Notes: a model not told the origin generated them from the letters alone. Shown: positions 45,285 to 53,648, counted from the stretch's first letter. The stretch: DNA of 61,005 bases from Sulfobacillus benefaciens (GCA_003023695.1 PXYW01000021.1:1-61005), one strand, 5' to 3'. Translations and numbers: made by a program.

Positions 45285-45302
45285 TCACCCATAGGGGATG
45301 AA
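45285..45302. promoter_or_regulatory. EPS operator site D
   Basis: TCACCCATAGGGGATGAA in the divergent gap between the WecG-like gene (start 45214) and the CpsC-like gene (start 45483). It aligns without gaps to sites A-C over 18 bp, and lies 71 bp upstream of the former. Confidence 0.5.
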
Positions 45303-45482
45303 CTGTGCCTGACGCTCATGGGTTTGGCAGACTTCTCCAGTAATGGATACTTGTGATTAACCCTGTAAACCAACTACACCTCTACTTCACCCCATGAAGA
45401 TGATAGACAGCAGCACCCAGAACGCCCCATGATGCATCATGGCGTACAAAAATGAATTTTCGCGGGGGGCATCCCAGATATT

Positions 45483-46163
45483 ATGGAATTAGATTTTCGG
45501 CGTATATGGAGACGGACAAAGAGGACCGTGGTCATTACCGTCGTGCTGGCCCTGGTAGTTGCCGCCGGCGTTGGTTTGGCCGCTCACAAATGGATTCAAC
45601 CGCGCTATCAAGCCACGGCGACCCTAATGGTTGTTCCCGGTAGCCACAACAGTGATTTTCTCTCTGCATTGGTCACCGACCAACAGTTGGTGGATACGTA
45701 CGCCAGCTTGTCGACGACCCCTAACTTGCTTACCAAAACTCTGCAGAATTTAAATCTTAATTGGACGTGGAGCTCTTTTGCCCGAGACGTCGTCAGCACG
45801 CCAATTTCCAGCACAAATTTGCTCTCGATTAAAGTGACGACAACCAATCCCAGGCTCACTGCCCAACTAGCAAATCAATTGGCTGCTAACACCAGCAATG
45901 AAGTGACGCACTTGGTTGGCACCCATCAGCTGGAAATTGTTGACCCAGCCACTGTGCCTCAGTCCCCTGCCTCCTCGCCCGCCAAAAAGTATGGAGCCGC
46001 CGCAGGAGCGATAGTTTTGGTGTTAGGCGCCATATACATTTTGCTACGGGAATACGTCGATGACAGCATCCATAATCCAGACGAAGCCGAAAAAAATCTG
46101 GGCTTCACCGTGGTTGGAACCATACCCTGGGTGGTAGGTATTCACCATAATACCGGCGCCTAA
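45483..46163 (+). CDS. Chain-length/tyrosine-kinase adaptor membrane protein (Wzz/CpsC-like)
   Basis: 226 aa. It has an N-terminal helix at about 15-35 (VVITVVLALVVAAGVGLAA) and a second helix near 170-187 (AAAGAIVLVLGAIYILL). The extracellular middle contains PRYQATATLMVV. A Pro-rich segment TVPQSPASSPAKK precedes helix 2, as in Wzz/CpsC proteins. It probably activates the CpsD-like kinase and sets chain length. No clear ribosome site is seen close to the ATG; a G-rich run lies about 15 nt upstream. Confidence 0.87.
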   Translation: MELDFRRIWRRTKRTVVITVVLALVVAAGVGLAAHKWIQPRYQATATLMVVPGSHNSDFLSALVTDQQLVDTYASLSTTPNLLTKTLQNLNLNWTWSSFARDVVSTPISSTNLLSIKVTTTNPRLTAQLANQLAANTSNEVTHLVGTHQLEIVDPATVPQSPASSPAKKYGAAAGAIVLVLGAIYILLREYVDDSIHNPDEAEKNLGFTVVGTIPWVVGIHHNTGA

Positions 46164-46215
46164 AATGTTAAACCGTAAGTTCTTGGGAAAACTTTCGAGG
46201 AGGAATCAAAATCCT

Positions 46216-46884
46216 ATGGGGTCATCCATCAGCCCATTAATAACCATGGACAGAAAACCCGCTTATGCCGATGAATCTTTTCGCAGCATCCGCACTCAAC
46301 TAGATTTTTTATCCGTACCGTCACCCATCAAGACAGTGCTTGTGACCAGTGCGGTTGCCGAATCAGGAAAATCTTTTGTCGCTGCCAATCTGGCCATGGT
46401 CATGGCTCAATCCGGCCGTGACGTTATTCTTCTAGATGCCGATCTTCGGCGCCCGCAATTGCATAGCATTTTCCAATGCTCGCAATCTCCTGGACTTACG
46501 ACAGCAATCTCCAAGCCTACGCTCATTGAAGAAATTTTGCATGAAACGCCTGTGTCTCAACTCAAAATTGTGCCAAGTGGACCGTTGCCCCCCAATCCCG
46601 TTGAATTGCTCGCCTCAGCCAAAGCTCGGGACACTCTGGATCAATTGTCACAGCACGCAAATTTGGTTATTTTAGACTGCGCACCCGCAATCGCTGTTAC
46701 TGACCCGATTTTACTGTCGCGTTATGTAGATGGCGTTCTCTACATTGTGCGTCCGGGCCACAACTCACGTAAGGCTGATCGGCGAGCCATCGAGCTTTTA
46801 ACCCAAGTGCACGCCAGGATATTGGGGGTTGTGATCAATGGCATGCGAAACGAAGCTGAACCGGTCTATCCCTTAGCCTATTGA
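46216..46884 (+). CDS. CpsD-like tyrosine-kinase/BY-kinase with altered P-loop
   Basis: 222 aa. The family layout is present: E-S-F-R-S-I-R-T-Q-L, a P-loop, VILLDADLRRPQLHSIF (Walker A') and LVILDCAPAIAVTDP (Walker B). The P-loop reads VTSAVAESGKSFVAANLA, where canonical BY-kinases have P-G-E-G-K-S/T, so the flexible glycine turn is altered. The Walker B ends D-C-A-P instead of D-x-P-P. The C-terminal tyrosine cluster is reduced to two tyrosines (YPLAY). ATG 46216 has AGGAGGA 11 nt upstream. ATG 46165 directly after the adaptor's stop is possible. It may be a low-activity or non-phosphorylating regulator. Confidence 0.85.
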   Translation: MGSSISPLITMDRKPAYADESFRSIRTQLDFLSVPSPIKTVLVTSAVAESGKSFVAANLAMVMAQSGRDVILLDADLRRPQLHSIFQCSQSPGLTTAISKPTLIEEILHETPVSQLKIVPSGPLPPNPVELLASAKARDTLDQLSQHANLVILDCAPAIAVTDPILLSRYVDGVLYIVRPGHNSRKADRRAIELLTQVHARILGVVINGMRNEAEPVYPLAY

Positions 46885-47564
46885 TTTCCTTCAGTGACAA
46901 ACCGTGATCCGGACATTTGAAGAAACGCAAGAGTCGCTCGAACCCGAGGATGTTCAACGCGTCCCGAGGTATCGATTTGCAAGGTATGATAAATTATGCC
47001 AACTTGGTTTTCTATAGATTTCTCAGACAAAAATAATTGCTTAGCAATCTCATAATTCGTATACCCTTCAGCAATCAAGCGGAGAATGCCTTGCTGCCTT
47101 GGGGTTAACTGTTGCAAAGGATTATTGGATGCTAGCTGATGAGTTAACGAAGGATCCACAACCAAGAGCCCGGATACCGTACCTTCAATCGCACGAACCA
47201 CCGTGTCAATATCCCGCGCAGATTTTTTCAAAAGATACGCCCAGCCACCAGCTTGAGATTCCGGCAACACTCGCAATATTTCCGGATCTGCATGATTGCT
47301 AAGGAGCACAATGCCAAGTTTGGCATTGTATTCCTTCAACCGCATTCCGGTAGCCACCCCGTTTAAACCCCGTCCCAAATCGATGTCTAGCAGTACCGCG
47401 TCGGCCCCGTGGCAGGTTATCCATTCTATAGCTTCCTCGCCAGTGCGAAAGTCAGCCAATACGGTGAGTCGCGGTTGGTGGTCTAAGGAGATGCGTAAAA
47501 GTTGCCTAAACAAATCCTCATCTTCGACCACCACCAGCCGTAACCACTCCCCCTCGTTACTCAC
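46878..47564 (-). CDS. LuxR-type response regulator at the EPS locus
   Basis: 228 aa with a receiver domain (residues 10-125), the phospho-acceptor Asp in AVLLDIDLGRG and an acidic pocket E-D-E-D. The C-terminal HTH is LTPRQQGILRLIAEGYTNYEIAKQLFLSEKSIENQVGIIYHTL. GTG 47564 is preferred (GGGGGAG upstream); a longer frame from 47669 lacks a site. Its end overlaps the CpsD-like gene by 7 bp tail to tail, and it starts divergently from a membrane LuxR protein. No partner kinase is nearby. Confidence 0.9.
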   Translation of the reverse strand: MSNEGEWLRLVVVEDEDLFRQLLRISLDHQPRLTVLADFRTGEEAIEWITCHGADAVLLDIDLGRGLNGVATGMRLKEYNAKLGIVLLSNHADPEILRVLPESQAGGWAYLLKKSARDIDTVVRAIEGTVSGLLVVDPSLTHQLASNNPLQQLTPRQQGILRLIAEGYTNYEIAKQLFLSEKSIENQVGIIYHTLQIDTSGRVEHPRVRATLAFLQMSGSRFVTEGNQ

Positions 47565-47754
47565 GTGATCTCCCCCGCTGTTTTTCCCCATCATAGCAAA
47601 CATTTCCAATATTGGGGATATCACCCGCATTTTATTAGGAATAACCCCTAAGGATATTGCGGGATACATCCCTAGGTTGTCCCTTCTCGGAAATGTTCAA
47701 TGGGAGTAGTCAATTCACCCTTTCTATCATCCTAAGGAGGTGGCCCTTTCAGCT

Positions 47755-49074
47755 ATGATCACTTTTCAACCATGGAGGTCTATCCCGCGCCAATCACTAG
47801 CCCAGTTATCCTATCTGTCCGTTGTGGCCGGGTGGTTGGGGGGCATCGCGGTCTCGCAGTTGGCCATCCCGCATTCTTTCCTTCCAGTGTATGTGTTGGC
47901 AGGAATCGCCATTGGGGCCGTGATGTCCCCGCTATGGGCATCAGTTGCCGATGCGCTGGGAAGTACGTGGACCTTTTCCGCGACCATTGCTTTTTACCTT
48001 GCGACCATGCCCTTGATGGCTCGGTTCCCACACAACATTCCTTTGACTCTATCATGGTGGGCAATCGCCACGCTTCCGGTTTGGCACCAAGTGCGAGCCG
48101 GACAACATGTTATAGGCCAACTCAACCGCGCTTCTCAGGCCACATTGTGGCTTGCCTCATGTTTCCTCATTTTGTTATTTGCCTCGCTTGATCACGGGTC
48201 CCAAGCAAATCTTGCCTACTTCAATAGCGCAGTAGCCATTGGCTTAATGGCCTGGATCCGATGGATACCACTGGCTTCCCACATGCCGCTACGTTCGAAC
48301 TCTTCCCCACCACGGCCATATTTCCTAAGGCTCCTTGGCGGAACATTAATGATTCTCGCATTATCCATGGCGACTTACCTATTCTTGCCCAACCACTGGT
48401 CTGGATTCGTGTTGGCGATTATACTGGCGTCCCTGTGTGGAGCAGCGGTCCTTTATTGGTGTCCTCCGTCATTTTGGCGCAATGCTCACTATGTGGGCAT
48501 CTCGGTTCTAGGCATTGCTGTGGCAGCACGATCCTTAATCACCCCCCCGATAGGAGCAATATTGCTTGCTTTGACGGGAATCCTTATGGCAGGCTGGTGC
48601 CGCAATCAAATCCGCACCATACAAATATCACGGGCAATTCCCAATATGGCCAGTATCCGGATTGGTTTGGTTATCTTTGTAGTGGCTGTGGCGTTTGCCA
48701 TCTCAAGTCATCTGGCAGTGCGGACCGCCCTGCTTTTGACATACGTCGCCATATTCCTAGTCTGGCCCCTTGCCAAGTTAATCGAACTCAATAACGATGA
48801 GCCACCAGTTCCACAACAAGCAGAGCGCACTCCTGAGATTTGGCTGGGCCAATTCCCTTTGACCCCTCAAGAACGCCGCATCAGCTTAATGTTGCTGGAT
48901 GGATACAGCAACCAGGAAATCATAGGGGAACTTTATATCTCCATCAACACGCTAAAAACTCACTTGCGAAATATCTACCGCAAAGTCGAGGTAAAAAATC
49001 GCCGTGATTTACAGGCTCAATTTGCTCCCAGAACTACCCGCAAACCCTACACCTACGCACCAAAGTCGGGGTAA
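47755..49074 (+). CDS. Twelve-helix membrane protein with C-terminal LuxR DNA-binding domain
   Basis: 439 aa. Residues 1-355 have about 12 hydrophobic segments in MFS-like arrangement. The first ones are YLSVVAGWLGGIAVSQLAI and VYVLAGIAIGAVMSPLWASVA, the last VRTALLLTYVAIFLVWPL. A 30-residue linker leads to LTPQERRISLMLLDGYSNQEIIGELYISINTLKTHLRNIYRKV, a complete LuxR-type HTH. Such MFS-LuxR fusions are known and are probably membrane-tethered regulators sensing a ligand. The ATG at 47755 follows AAGGAGG by 14 nt. GTG 47740 overlaps that site. It lies divergent from the response regulator next to the EPS genes. Confidence 0.87.
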   Translation: MITFQPWRSIPRQSLAQLSYLSVVAGWLGGIAVSQLAIPHSFLPVYVLAGIAIGAVMSPLWASVADALGSTWTFSATIAFYLATMPLMARFPHNIPLTLSWWAIATLPVWHQVRAGQHVIGQLNRASQATLWLASCFLILLFASLDHGSQANLAYFNSAVAIGLMAWIRWIPLASHMPLRSNSSPPRPYFLRLLGGTLMILALSMATYLFLPNHWSGFVLAIILASLCGAAVLYWCPPSFWRNAHYVGISVLGIAVAARSLITPPIGAILLALTGILMAGWCRNQIRTIQISRAIPNMASIRIGLVIFVVAVAFAISSHLAVRTALLLTYVAIFLVWPLAKLIELNNDEPPVPQQAERTPEIWLGQFPLTPQERRISLMLLDGYSNQEIIGELYISINTLKTHLRNIYRKVEVKNRRDLQAQFAPRTTRKPYTYAPKSG

Positions 49075-49857
49075 TCAGGCATTTAAGGGCGGTGCCCAGG
49101 AGATAATTGCCGCCCTCCTCGGCTGTGGACTTCCCCAATCCTCCTGCCGTTCTTGGATGAGCTTATTTAAACGCGCCATTGCCTCGGCGTCTTCGGTTAT
49201 GTCCAAGCGACTGGCCAGCATCGTTAGTACACTGGCTTTATCACGAAATCTCGGTCCATGCGATTCTTGGATGATCTCCACATTGGCCACAATATTAGCG
49301 GCCAGAAGTTTAGGGTAGATATCAGCAAATACCGCCATACGCGGTGGCGCCTGGTCCGGGTGAAAATATGGCCAAATATCCTGAACAAACTGCATCATGG
49401 GATCAACATGCACTGCCAAAATACAACGTGTGGTCGCCGCTTCTTCCATTGCACGCGCAAATGCCACGGGATCAGGCGCAAAATGAATCACAAACGCAGC
49501 CAAGGCGACCTCAACCCGCACAGGATGTGCCGCAGGCCAGGAGTCAGGCACTACCGTCACTCGGCTTTCCAGGTGGTTCTCCTGAATCATTGCCTCTAGA
49601 TATCCTCTCATCTCAGACGATGGTTCTAATGCGGCAATTGTGCACCCGATTTTCGCCAAAGGCTTAGTAAAGCGGCCCACCCCTGCTCCAATGTCAAGCA
49701 CAGTGCGCTGGTCGCCCAAATGTTTTACCACTTCTTGAAAAATTGGAGACTTCGTCACATCATGCTCTTGGCTAGAGCGTTGAAGCCCTTCGGCCATCAT
49801 TTTTATGGCGCCATCGGACGCTGGATTTGCTCCCCACAGTGGACGATCATCTGCCAT
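49075..49857 (-). CDS. Class I SAM-dependent methyltransferase
   Basis: 260 aa. The Rossmann motif I is TVLDIGAGVGRFTKPLA near residue 52, with the acidic loop AALEPSSEM. VEVALAAFVIHFAPDPVAFARAM follows, as in small-molecule methyltransferases. The C-terminal region has no further recognisable domain. ATG 49857 has AGAGGAGA upstream. It abuts the membrane LuxR gene tail to tail (stop 49074/49075). The substrate is unknown, and a link to the polysaccharide is possible but not shown. Confidence 0.85.
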   Translation of the reverse strand: MADDRPLWGANPASDGAIKMMAEGLQRSSQEHDVTKSPIFQEVVKHLGDQRTVLDIGAGVGRFTKPLAKIGCTIAALEPSSEMRGYLEAMIQENHLESRVTVVPDSWPAAHPVRVEVALAAFVIHFAPDPVAFARAMEEAATTRCILAVHVDPMMQFVQDIWPYFHPDQAPPRMAVFADIYPKLLAANIVANVEIIQESHGPRFRDKASVLTMLASRLDITEDAEAMARLNKLIQERQEDWGSPQPRRAAIISWAPPLNA

Positions 49858-50008
49858 TTACATTCTCCTCTCTCTCAAATCCGTATTGCCCGTAGATACC
49901 AGTTATTGTAGTACCAACTGTCCGCGAACTATAGCAAAAAATTGTCTCAGGTGTTTAGAACCCCTGGCCGTCTACCGCATAGGATGGTGGAAAAAGGAGC
50001 CTAAAGCC

Positions 50009-50341
50009 ATGAATATCTTGGTCATGGGTTTACTTATTGTGGCCTTGCTGGTAATAGGCGGAACCTTAATACTCGCCGCCAGAACCATCAAGGATCCTCC
50101 GATACATTTTAATTGGTTTCTGCTACATTTCTCCATTGGCATCGTGGGCATCGTCTCAATCGTAATTTTAGCGATTTTGCATGACTTATCCGCCGCTTCG
50201 GCTGCCATCATTTCAAGCGTTGTCGCCTATAGCCTCGGCATCTATAGCGGCCGCTCGGCTACCTCTGCGGGCATCATCCAATCCCAGGCTATAGATACCG
50301 CTCCTAAAAATCCAACAGGCGACAATAAGCCCGAAATATAA
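50009..50341 (+). CDS. Small membrane protein, unknown
   Basis: 110 aa with three hydrophobic stretches: MNILVMGLLIVALLVIGGTL, FSIGIVGIVSIVILAIL and SAAIISSVVAYSLGIY. A short hydrophilic tail follows. AAAGGAG lies 9 nt before the ATG at 50009. The longer frame beginning at 49805 has no such site. Not recognised. It ends before a convergent terminator. Confidence 0.65.
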   Translation: MNILVMGLLIVALLVIGGTLILAARTIKDPPIHFNWFLLHFSIGIVGIVSIVILAILHDLSAASAAIISSVVAYSLGIYSGRSATSAGIIQSQAIDTAPKNPTGDNKPEI

Positions 50342-50346
50342 AAAAT

Positions 50347-50377
50347 CCAGCCGAAAATGTCACTCATTCTCGGCTGG
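50347..50377. terminator. Convergent terminator
   Basis: CCAGCCGA and TCGGCTGG form an 8-bp stem. On the minus strand it is followed by ATTTTT, so it serves the MerR-like gene (stop 50385). On the plus strand it ends the small membrane gene (stop 50341). Confidence 0.7.
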
Positions 50378-50384
50378 TTCGTTA

Positions 50385-51035
50385 TCACTGGCCATTGTCA
50401 GGGTGCTTGGCAATGCGCTGCTCCAACTCCTGAATTTGGTCCTCCAAGTCGGCTTTTTTGGCTTCCAGATGGCGCTTCGCACGCCGTAATGCTAACAAAC
50501 TGGCCTCTTGGCTTGGCATTTCGGACTGTTCCCAGCCCGAACCCCCTCGCCCGTGCATGCGTCCCCTCATCCCGCCGTGAGAACCCTGTCCTCCACGTCC
50601 GCCGCACCCACACTGTTGCTCTGCTGCATTTCCTAACATTGGCAATCCCCTCTCCTCGGTTTCATCATTCAAAGTCCTATCTGGCTCGGGATAAATACGT
50701 GACTCGAGACTGGCCAAGTCACTCCATTTCATCCGAACGCTGGGTTCCAGCCACCCAGAATCCACTAGATAACGAGATGACAATCCTAAATACTGAGCCG
50801 CCATCTCCAAACTGATGTCAGAAGTCTGATCCCATTGAGGTTCTTCAGGAACGAAACGGCCAGTTCGCCTTGCTAAAGCCATGATATCCCCGTATTTGAA
50901 CCGACGGTGGCTTACTCGTCCTCTGCCAACACGATAAGTCGGCAACCAACCCTGTTGCGAATACCACCGTATAGTTACTGGAGACACCCCTAAAAGCTCG
51001 GCAGCATCCTGCACTCGAAGGTAATGGCCAATCAC
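50385..51035 (-). CDS. MerR-like regulator fused to a DUF5320-like glycine-rich/coiled-coil tail
   Basis: 216 aa. Residues 6-60 form a MerR/excisionase-type helix-turn-helix (RVQDAAELLGVSPVTIRWYSQQGWLPTYRVG). A second helix-turn-helix-like part is near 88-115. Then comes an unusual tail: a Cys/Gly/Arg-rich stretch (CGCGGRGGQGSHGGMRGRMH) and a coiled coil of about 35 residues (RRAKRHLEAKKADLEDQIQELEQR). This resembles DUF5320 proteins, usually seen free-standing beside metal-cofactor genes. The fusion suggests metal or redox sensing. GTG 51035 has GAGG 8 nt upstream, and in-frame GTG 51044 overlaps it. Confidence 0.8.
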   Translation of the reverse strand: MIGHYLRVQDAAELLGVSPVTIRWYSQQGWLPTYRVGRGRVSHRRFKYGDIMALARRTGRFVPEEPQWDQTSDISLEMAAQYLGLSSRYLVDSGWLEPSVRMKWSDLASLESRIYPEPDRTLNDETEERGLPMLGNAAEQQCGCGGRGGQGSHGGMRGRMHGRGGSGWEQSEMPSQEASLLALRRAKRHLEAKKADLEDQIQELEQRIAKHPDNGQ

Positions 51036-51056
51036 TCTGTTCACCTCAATTGCATA

Positions 51057-51081
51057 TTACTATGAGATATTCCTATAGTAA
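51057..51081. promoter_or_regulatory. Palindromic operator candidate upstream of the MerR-like gene
   Basis: TTACTAT-N11-ATAGTAA, perfect 7-bp arms, 22 bp before the MerR-like start. It lies in the divergent gap with the G1 peptidase gene and could mediate autoregulation. Confidence 0.35.
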
Positions 51082-51185
51082 AGACTTTCCTCAAGTTTTT
51101 TCGTGGAGATAGGATTTCCCAAAGAAAACCTGAGAACCCGCTGAATTCTTGTGGATTCGGGAAATTCGTAACGATTTGGCAACAT

Positions 51186-51215
51186 TTGAGCGATGTAATA
51201 GCAGTACAGTATAAC
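51186..51215 (+). promoter_or_regulatory. Promoter of the G1 peptidase gene
   Basis: TTGAGC - 18 bp - TATAAC, about 18 bp before the ATG at 51234. The slightly long spacer is compatible with a MerR-type activator from the divergent gene. This link is inference. Confidence 0.45.
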
Positions 51216-51233
51216 AAAGGACGTGATGACGCG

Positions 51234-52304
51234 ATGTCTACAGGAAAGCGAATTCTCAGCTTGTTGGGTGTGGCTGTCATTGCCGCCGGAGCATTTGAGG
51301 CTGGGCGTTTAATGCCACAAACCAGTCCGCTAGCGGCTGGTCACACTCCCACTTCTTTTGTAATAAAGAAGACCAGGTGGAGTCCGTCTAACTCCTCATC
51401 CAACTCGAACCCGGGGAATCCTTGGATCACCGAACCACCCCAAACGATTACCATTCCGAACGCTTCAACTGCACCTCAGTCTGAATCTCAAAATGGCCAA
51501 AGTGGCGCGGTGACCGTGGATTCGCCGTCATCCAACTGGGCTGGAGTGGTTCAACTGGGAAACTCTGAACAAAGTGTTCAAGCATCTTGGGAGGCACCTG
51601 GATTTACCCAGGCGGCGCAACCAGGAAGCTCTATTGCTGAATGGATCGGACTTGGCGGAGCCCAATCGTCACAACTTATTCAAATCGGCACTATCACCAC
51701 CGCCAATAACCAGGGAAGTGCCACCACCACCGTGTTTTGGGAAGAATTGCCTAGCGCTGCCGTGCAAACTGCAACGATTCCCACAGGTTCTGCGGTCACC
51801 GCACAAATTGTTCCCGACGGTACCGACCAATGGCGCCTGATCTTGAGTTTGAAGGGTTCTTCAACACCGCTTATCGATAAGCTGGTAACCTTGTCTCCCC
51901 AACAAGCTCAAGGAGTGGAATCCTCTGCCGATTGGATTACCGAAGTTCCCATGGGCCAAACCGGGTTGGACTCGCTGGCGCCAGTATCGTCAACCGTTAT
52001 GACCAACGTCAAAGCTAATGGCGTGCCGTTGTCGCAGATGAATCCACAATCACTGCAAACGGTCGGTCTCTACGGAAATGGCGGCCAATTGCTGGCGGCT
52101 CCGGTTTCTGACACCGGCTCGATTACCGTCGACACGGTGTATGGGAATCTTCCATCATCCTCGGACCAGACGTCCGGCATTCAAGGATTCGGAGGCGGCT
52201 TTGGTCCGGGATCAGGATGGTACCAAGTGCAAACCACCTTCCCCAACAGTCCTTGGGGCGGTGGCGGCAGTAATTACTCCAGTTCCGTGACCTTCGGATG
52301 GTAG
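51234..52304 (+). CDS. Secreted glutamic peptidase of the G1 (eqolisin) family
   Basis: 356 aa. Residues 1-30 form an uncleaved-looking or lipidless signal (KRILSLLGVAVIAAGAF). A Ser/Pro/Asn-rich linker runs to about 100. The peptidase domain (about 103-260) has SSNWAGVVQL, QASWEAPGF, SSIAEWIGLGGAQSSQLIQIGTI and SADWITEVP, with the Gln and Glu used by G1 peptidases. A Gly/Ser-rich tail follows. G1 peptidases work at acid pH, matching an acidophile. ATG 51234 has AGGA 12 nt upstream, and the longer frame from 51186 overlaps the promoter. Confidence 0.87.
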   Translation: MSTGKRILSLLGVAVIAAGAFEAGRLMPQTSPLAAGHTPTSFVIKKTRWSPSNSSSNSNPGNPWITEPPQTITIPNASTAPQSESQNGQSGAVTVDSPSSNWAGVVQLGNSEQSVQASWEAPGFTQAAQPGSSIAEWIGLGGAQSSQLIQIGTITTANNQGSATTTVFWEELPSAAVQTATIPTGSAVTAQIVPDGTDQWRLILSLKGSSTPLIDKLVTLSPQQAQGVESSADWITEVPMGQTGLDSLAPVSSTVMTNVKANGVPLSQMNPQSLQTVGLYGNGGQLLAAPVSDTGSITVDTVYGNLPSSSDQTSGIQGFGGGFGPGSGWYQVQTTFPNSPWGGGGSNYSSSVTFGW

Positions 52305-52309
52305 ACAAT

Positions 52310-52352
52310 CACAATAGCAGCGGCCCTCGTTTGAAGGGCCGCTGCTATTGTG
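52310..52352. terminator. Perfect bidirectional terminator
   Basis: CACAATAGCAGCGGCCCT and its exact complement flank a 7-nt loop (18 bp). It lies between the stops of the convergent peptidase and citrate synthase genes. Confidence 0.85.
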
Positions 52353-52356
52353 TTAC

Positions 52357-53484
52357 TTAACGCTCTGCTAGCGGTTTGAAGGTTTTGTGGGTCGGACCTG
52401 TATACTCTGCACGAGGCCGGATTATCCTGTTATTGCTGTATTGTTCCAAAATATGAGCAGTCCAGCCAGCGGTCCGCGCTATGGCAAATACGGGGGTAAA
52501 GATTTCGATCGGAATGCCCATGGAGGCATAAACCGATCCCGAAAAGAAGTCCACATTAGGATATAATTCTTTATTTTGGTGAATGACTCGTTCCACTTCT
52601 CGCAACATGTTATACCACTTCAAAGTGCCTGCCTCTTCACCTAGTTGCTTGGACAACCGACGTAAAATCGTGGCACGCGGGTCTTCTGTTCGGTACACCC
52701 GATGGCCAAAGCCCATAATCTTGCGTTTGTTGGCCAATGCGTTTACCACCCAGTTCTCCACCGCTTCTTGATCGCCAATCTCTTCTAACATGTGCATGAC
52801 TTGTTCGTTGGCCCCGCCATGCAACGGCCCTTTCAAGGTGCCCACAGCAGAGGTCACCGAAGAATACATGTCTGATAGCGTGGCCGCGGTCACCCGTGCA
52901 GAAAATGTCGAGGCATTCAATTCGTGGTCGGCATGCAATACTAGCGCCGTGTTAAAAATTTGTCCGTGGGACTGAGGAGCCTCGGTTCCATGCAACATGT
53001 ACAGAAAATTTTCCGCTAAATTGAGCTGGGAATTAGGCGGTACTAATGCCTTTCCTTGATGATGACGCTCAAAATATGCCACCATTGTGGGAACCTGAGC
53101 GACCAATCGTAATGCCTTGCGATGGTTGGCTTCTACCGACATGTCCTGTCCATCGGGATCATAAATGCCAGCCAAACTGACAGCGGTACGCAATGCATCC
53201 ATTGGCAATGTATTTTGAGGGAGCGACATAATCATATCAATTACCGGTTTTGCCAACTCGCGGTTATCCTTCAGTAATTGAGCAAATTTCGTATACTCGG
53301 CTTGGTTTGGCAACTCGCCATTCCACAGCAGATAAACTACCTCTTCAAAACTCGTGCGTTCAGCCAAATCCACCACGTTGTATCCGCGATAGACCAGTCT
53401 TCCTTCTTTGCCATCAATGAAACAGATATCTGAGGTGCCGGCTACGACATCTTCAAGTCCTGCCTTGTATCCAGTATCTGGCAT
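52357..53484 (-). CDS. Citrate synthase
   Basis: 375 aa, the usual bacterial length. It shows the conserved HADHELNASTFSARV, GPLHGGANE and GFGHRVYRTEDPRA segments, the first catalytic His in GPLHGGA, the second His in GFGHRVY, and the Asp in the VDFFSGSVY region. It condenses oxaloacetate with acetyl-CoA to start the TCA cycle. ATG 53484 has AAAGGAGG upstream; the longer frame from 53541 starts before it. The gene is monocistronic between two terminators. Confidence 0.96.
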   Translation of the reverse strand: MPDTGYKAGLEDVVAGTSDICFIDGKEGRLVYRGYNVVDLAERTSFEEVVYLLWNGELPNQAEYTKFAQLLKDNRELAKPVIDMIMSLPQNTLPMDALRTAVSLAGIYDPDGQDMSVEANHRKALRLVAQVPTMVAYFERHHQGKALVPPNSQLNLAENFLYMLHGTEAPQSHGQIFNTALVLHADHELNASTFSARVTAATLSDMYSSVTSAVGTLKGPLHGGANEQVMHMLEEIGDQEAVENWVVNALANKRKIMGFGHRVYRTEDPRATILRRLSKQLGEEAGTLKWYNMLREVERVIHQNKELYPNVDFFSGSVYASMGIPIEIFTPVFAIARTAGWTAHILEQYSNNRIIRPRAEYTGPTHKTFKPLAER

Positions 53485-53648
53485 TAAATTCAGGCCTCCT
53501 TTATATATTGTCCTCGCCCAGGCTAAAGCTTTAGAGGGCATTAAAATTTTCGCCCCTCAAGTAAATTGTAACGCGTTCTTAGCATGACAGATCCGTTTAA
53601 TTTCATTCTTACTTGAAGGCGCAATTTTGTCGCAATACTGGAAAATAA

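Noticed and set aside
31707-45302. Reading the 18-bp sites as NarL heptamers
   Set aside because: NarL sites are inverted TACYYMT heptamers; the halves here are TCACC/GGTGA with different spacing.
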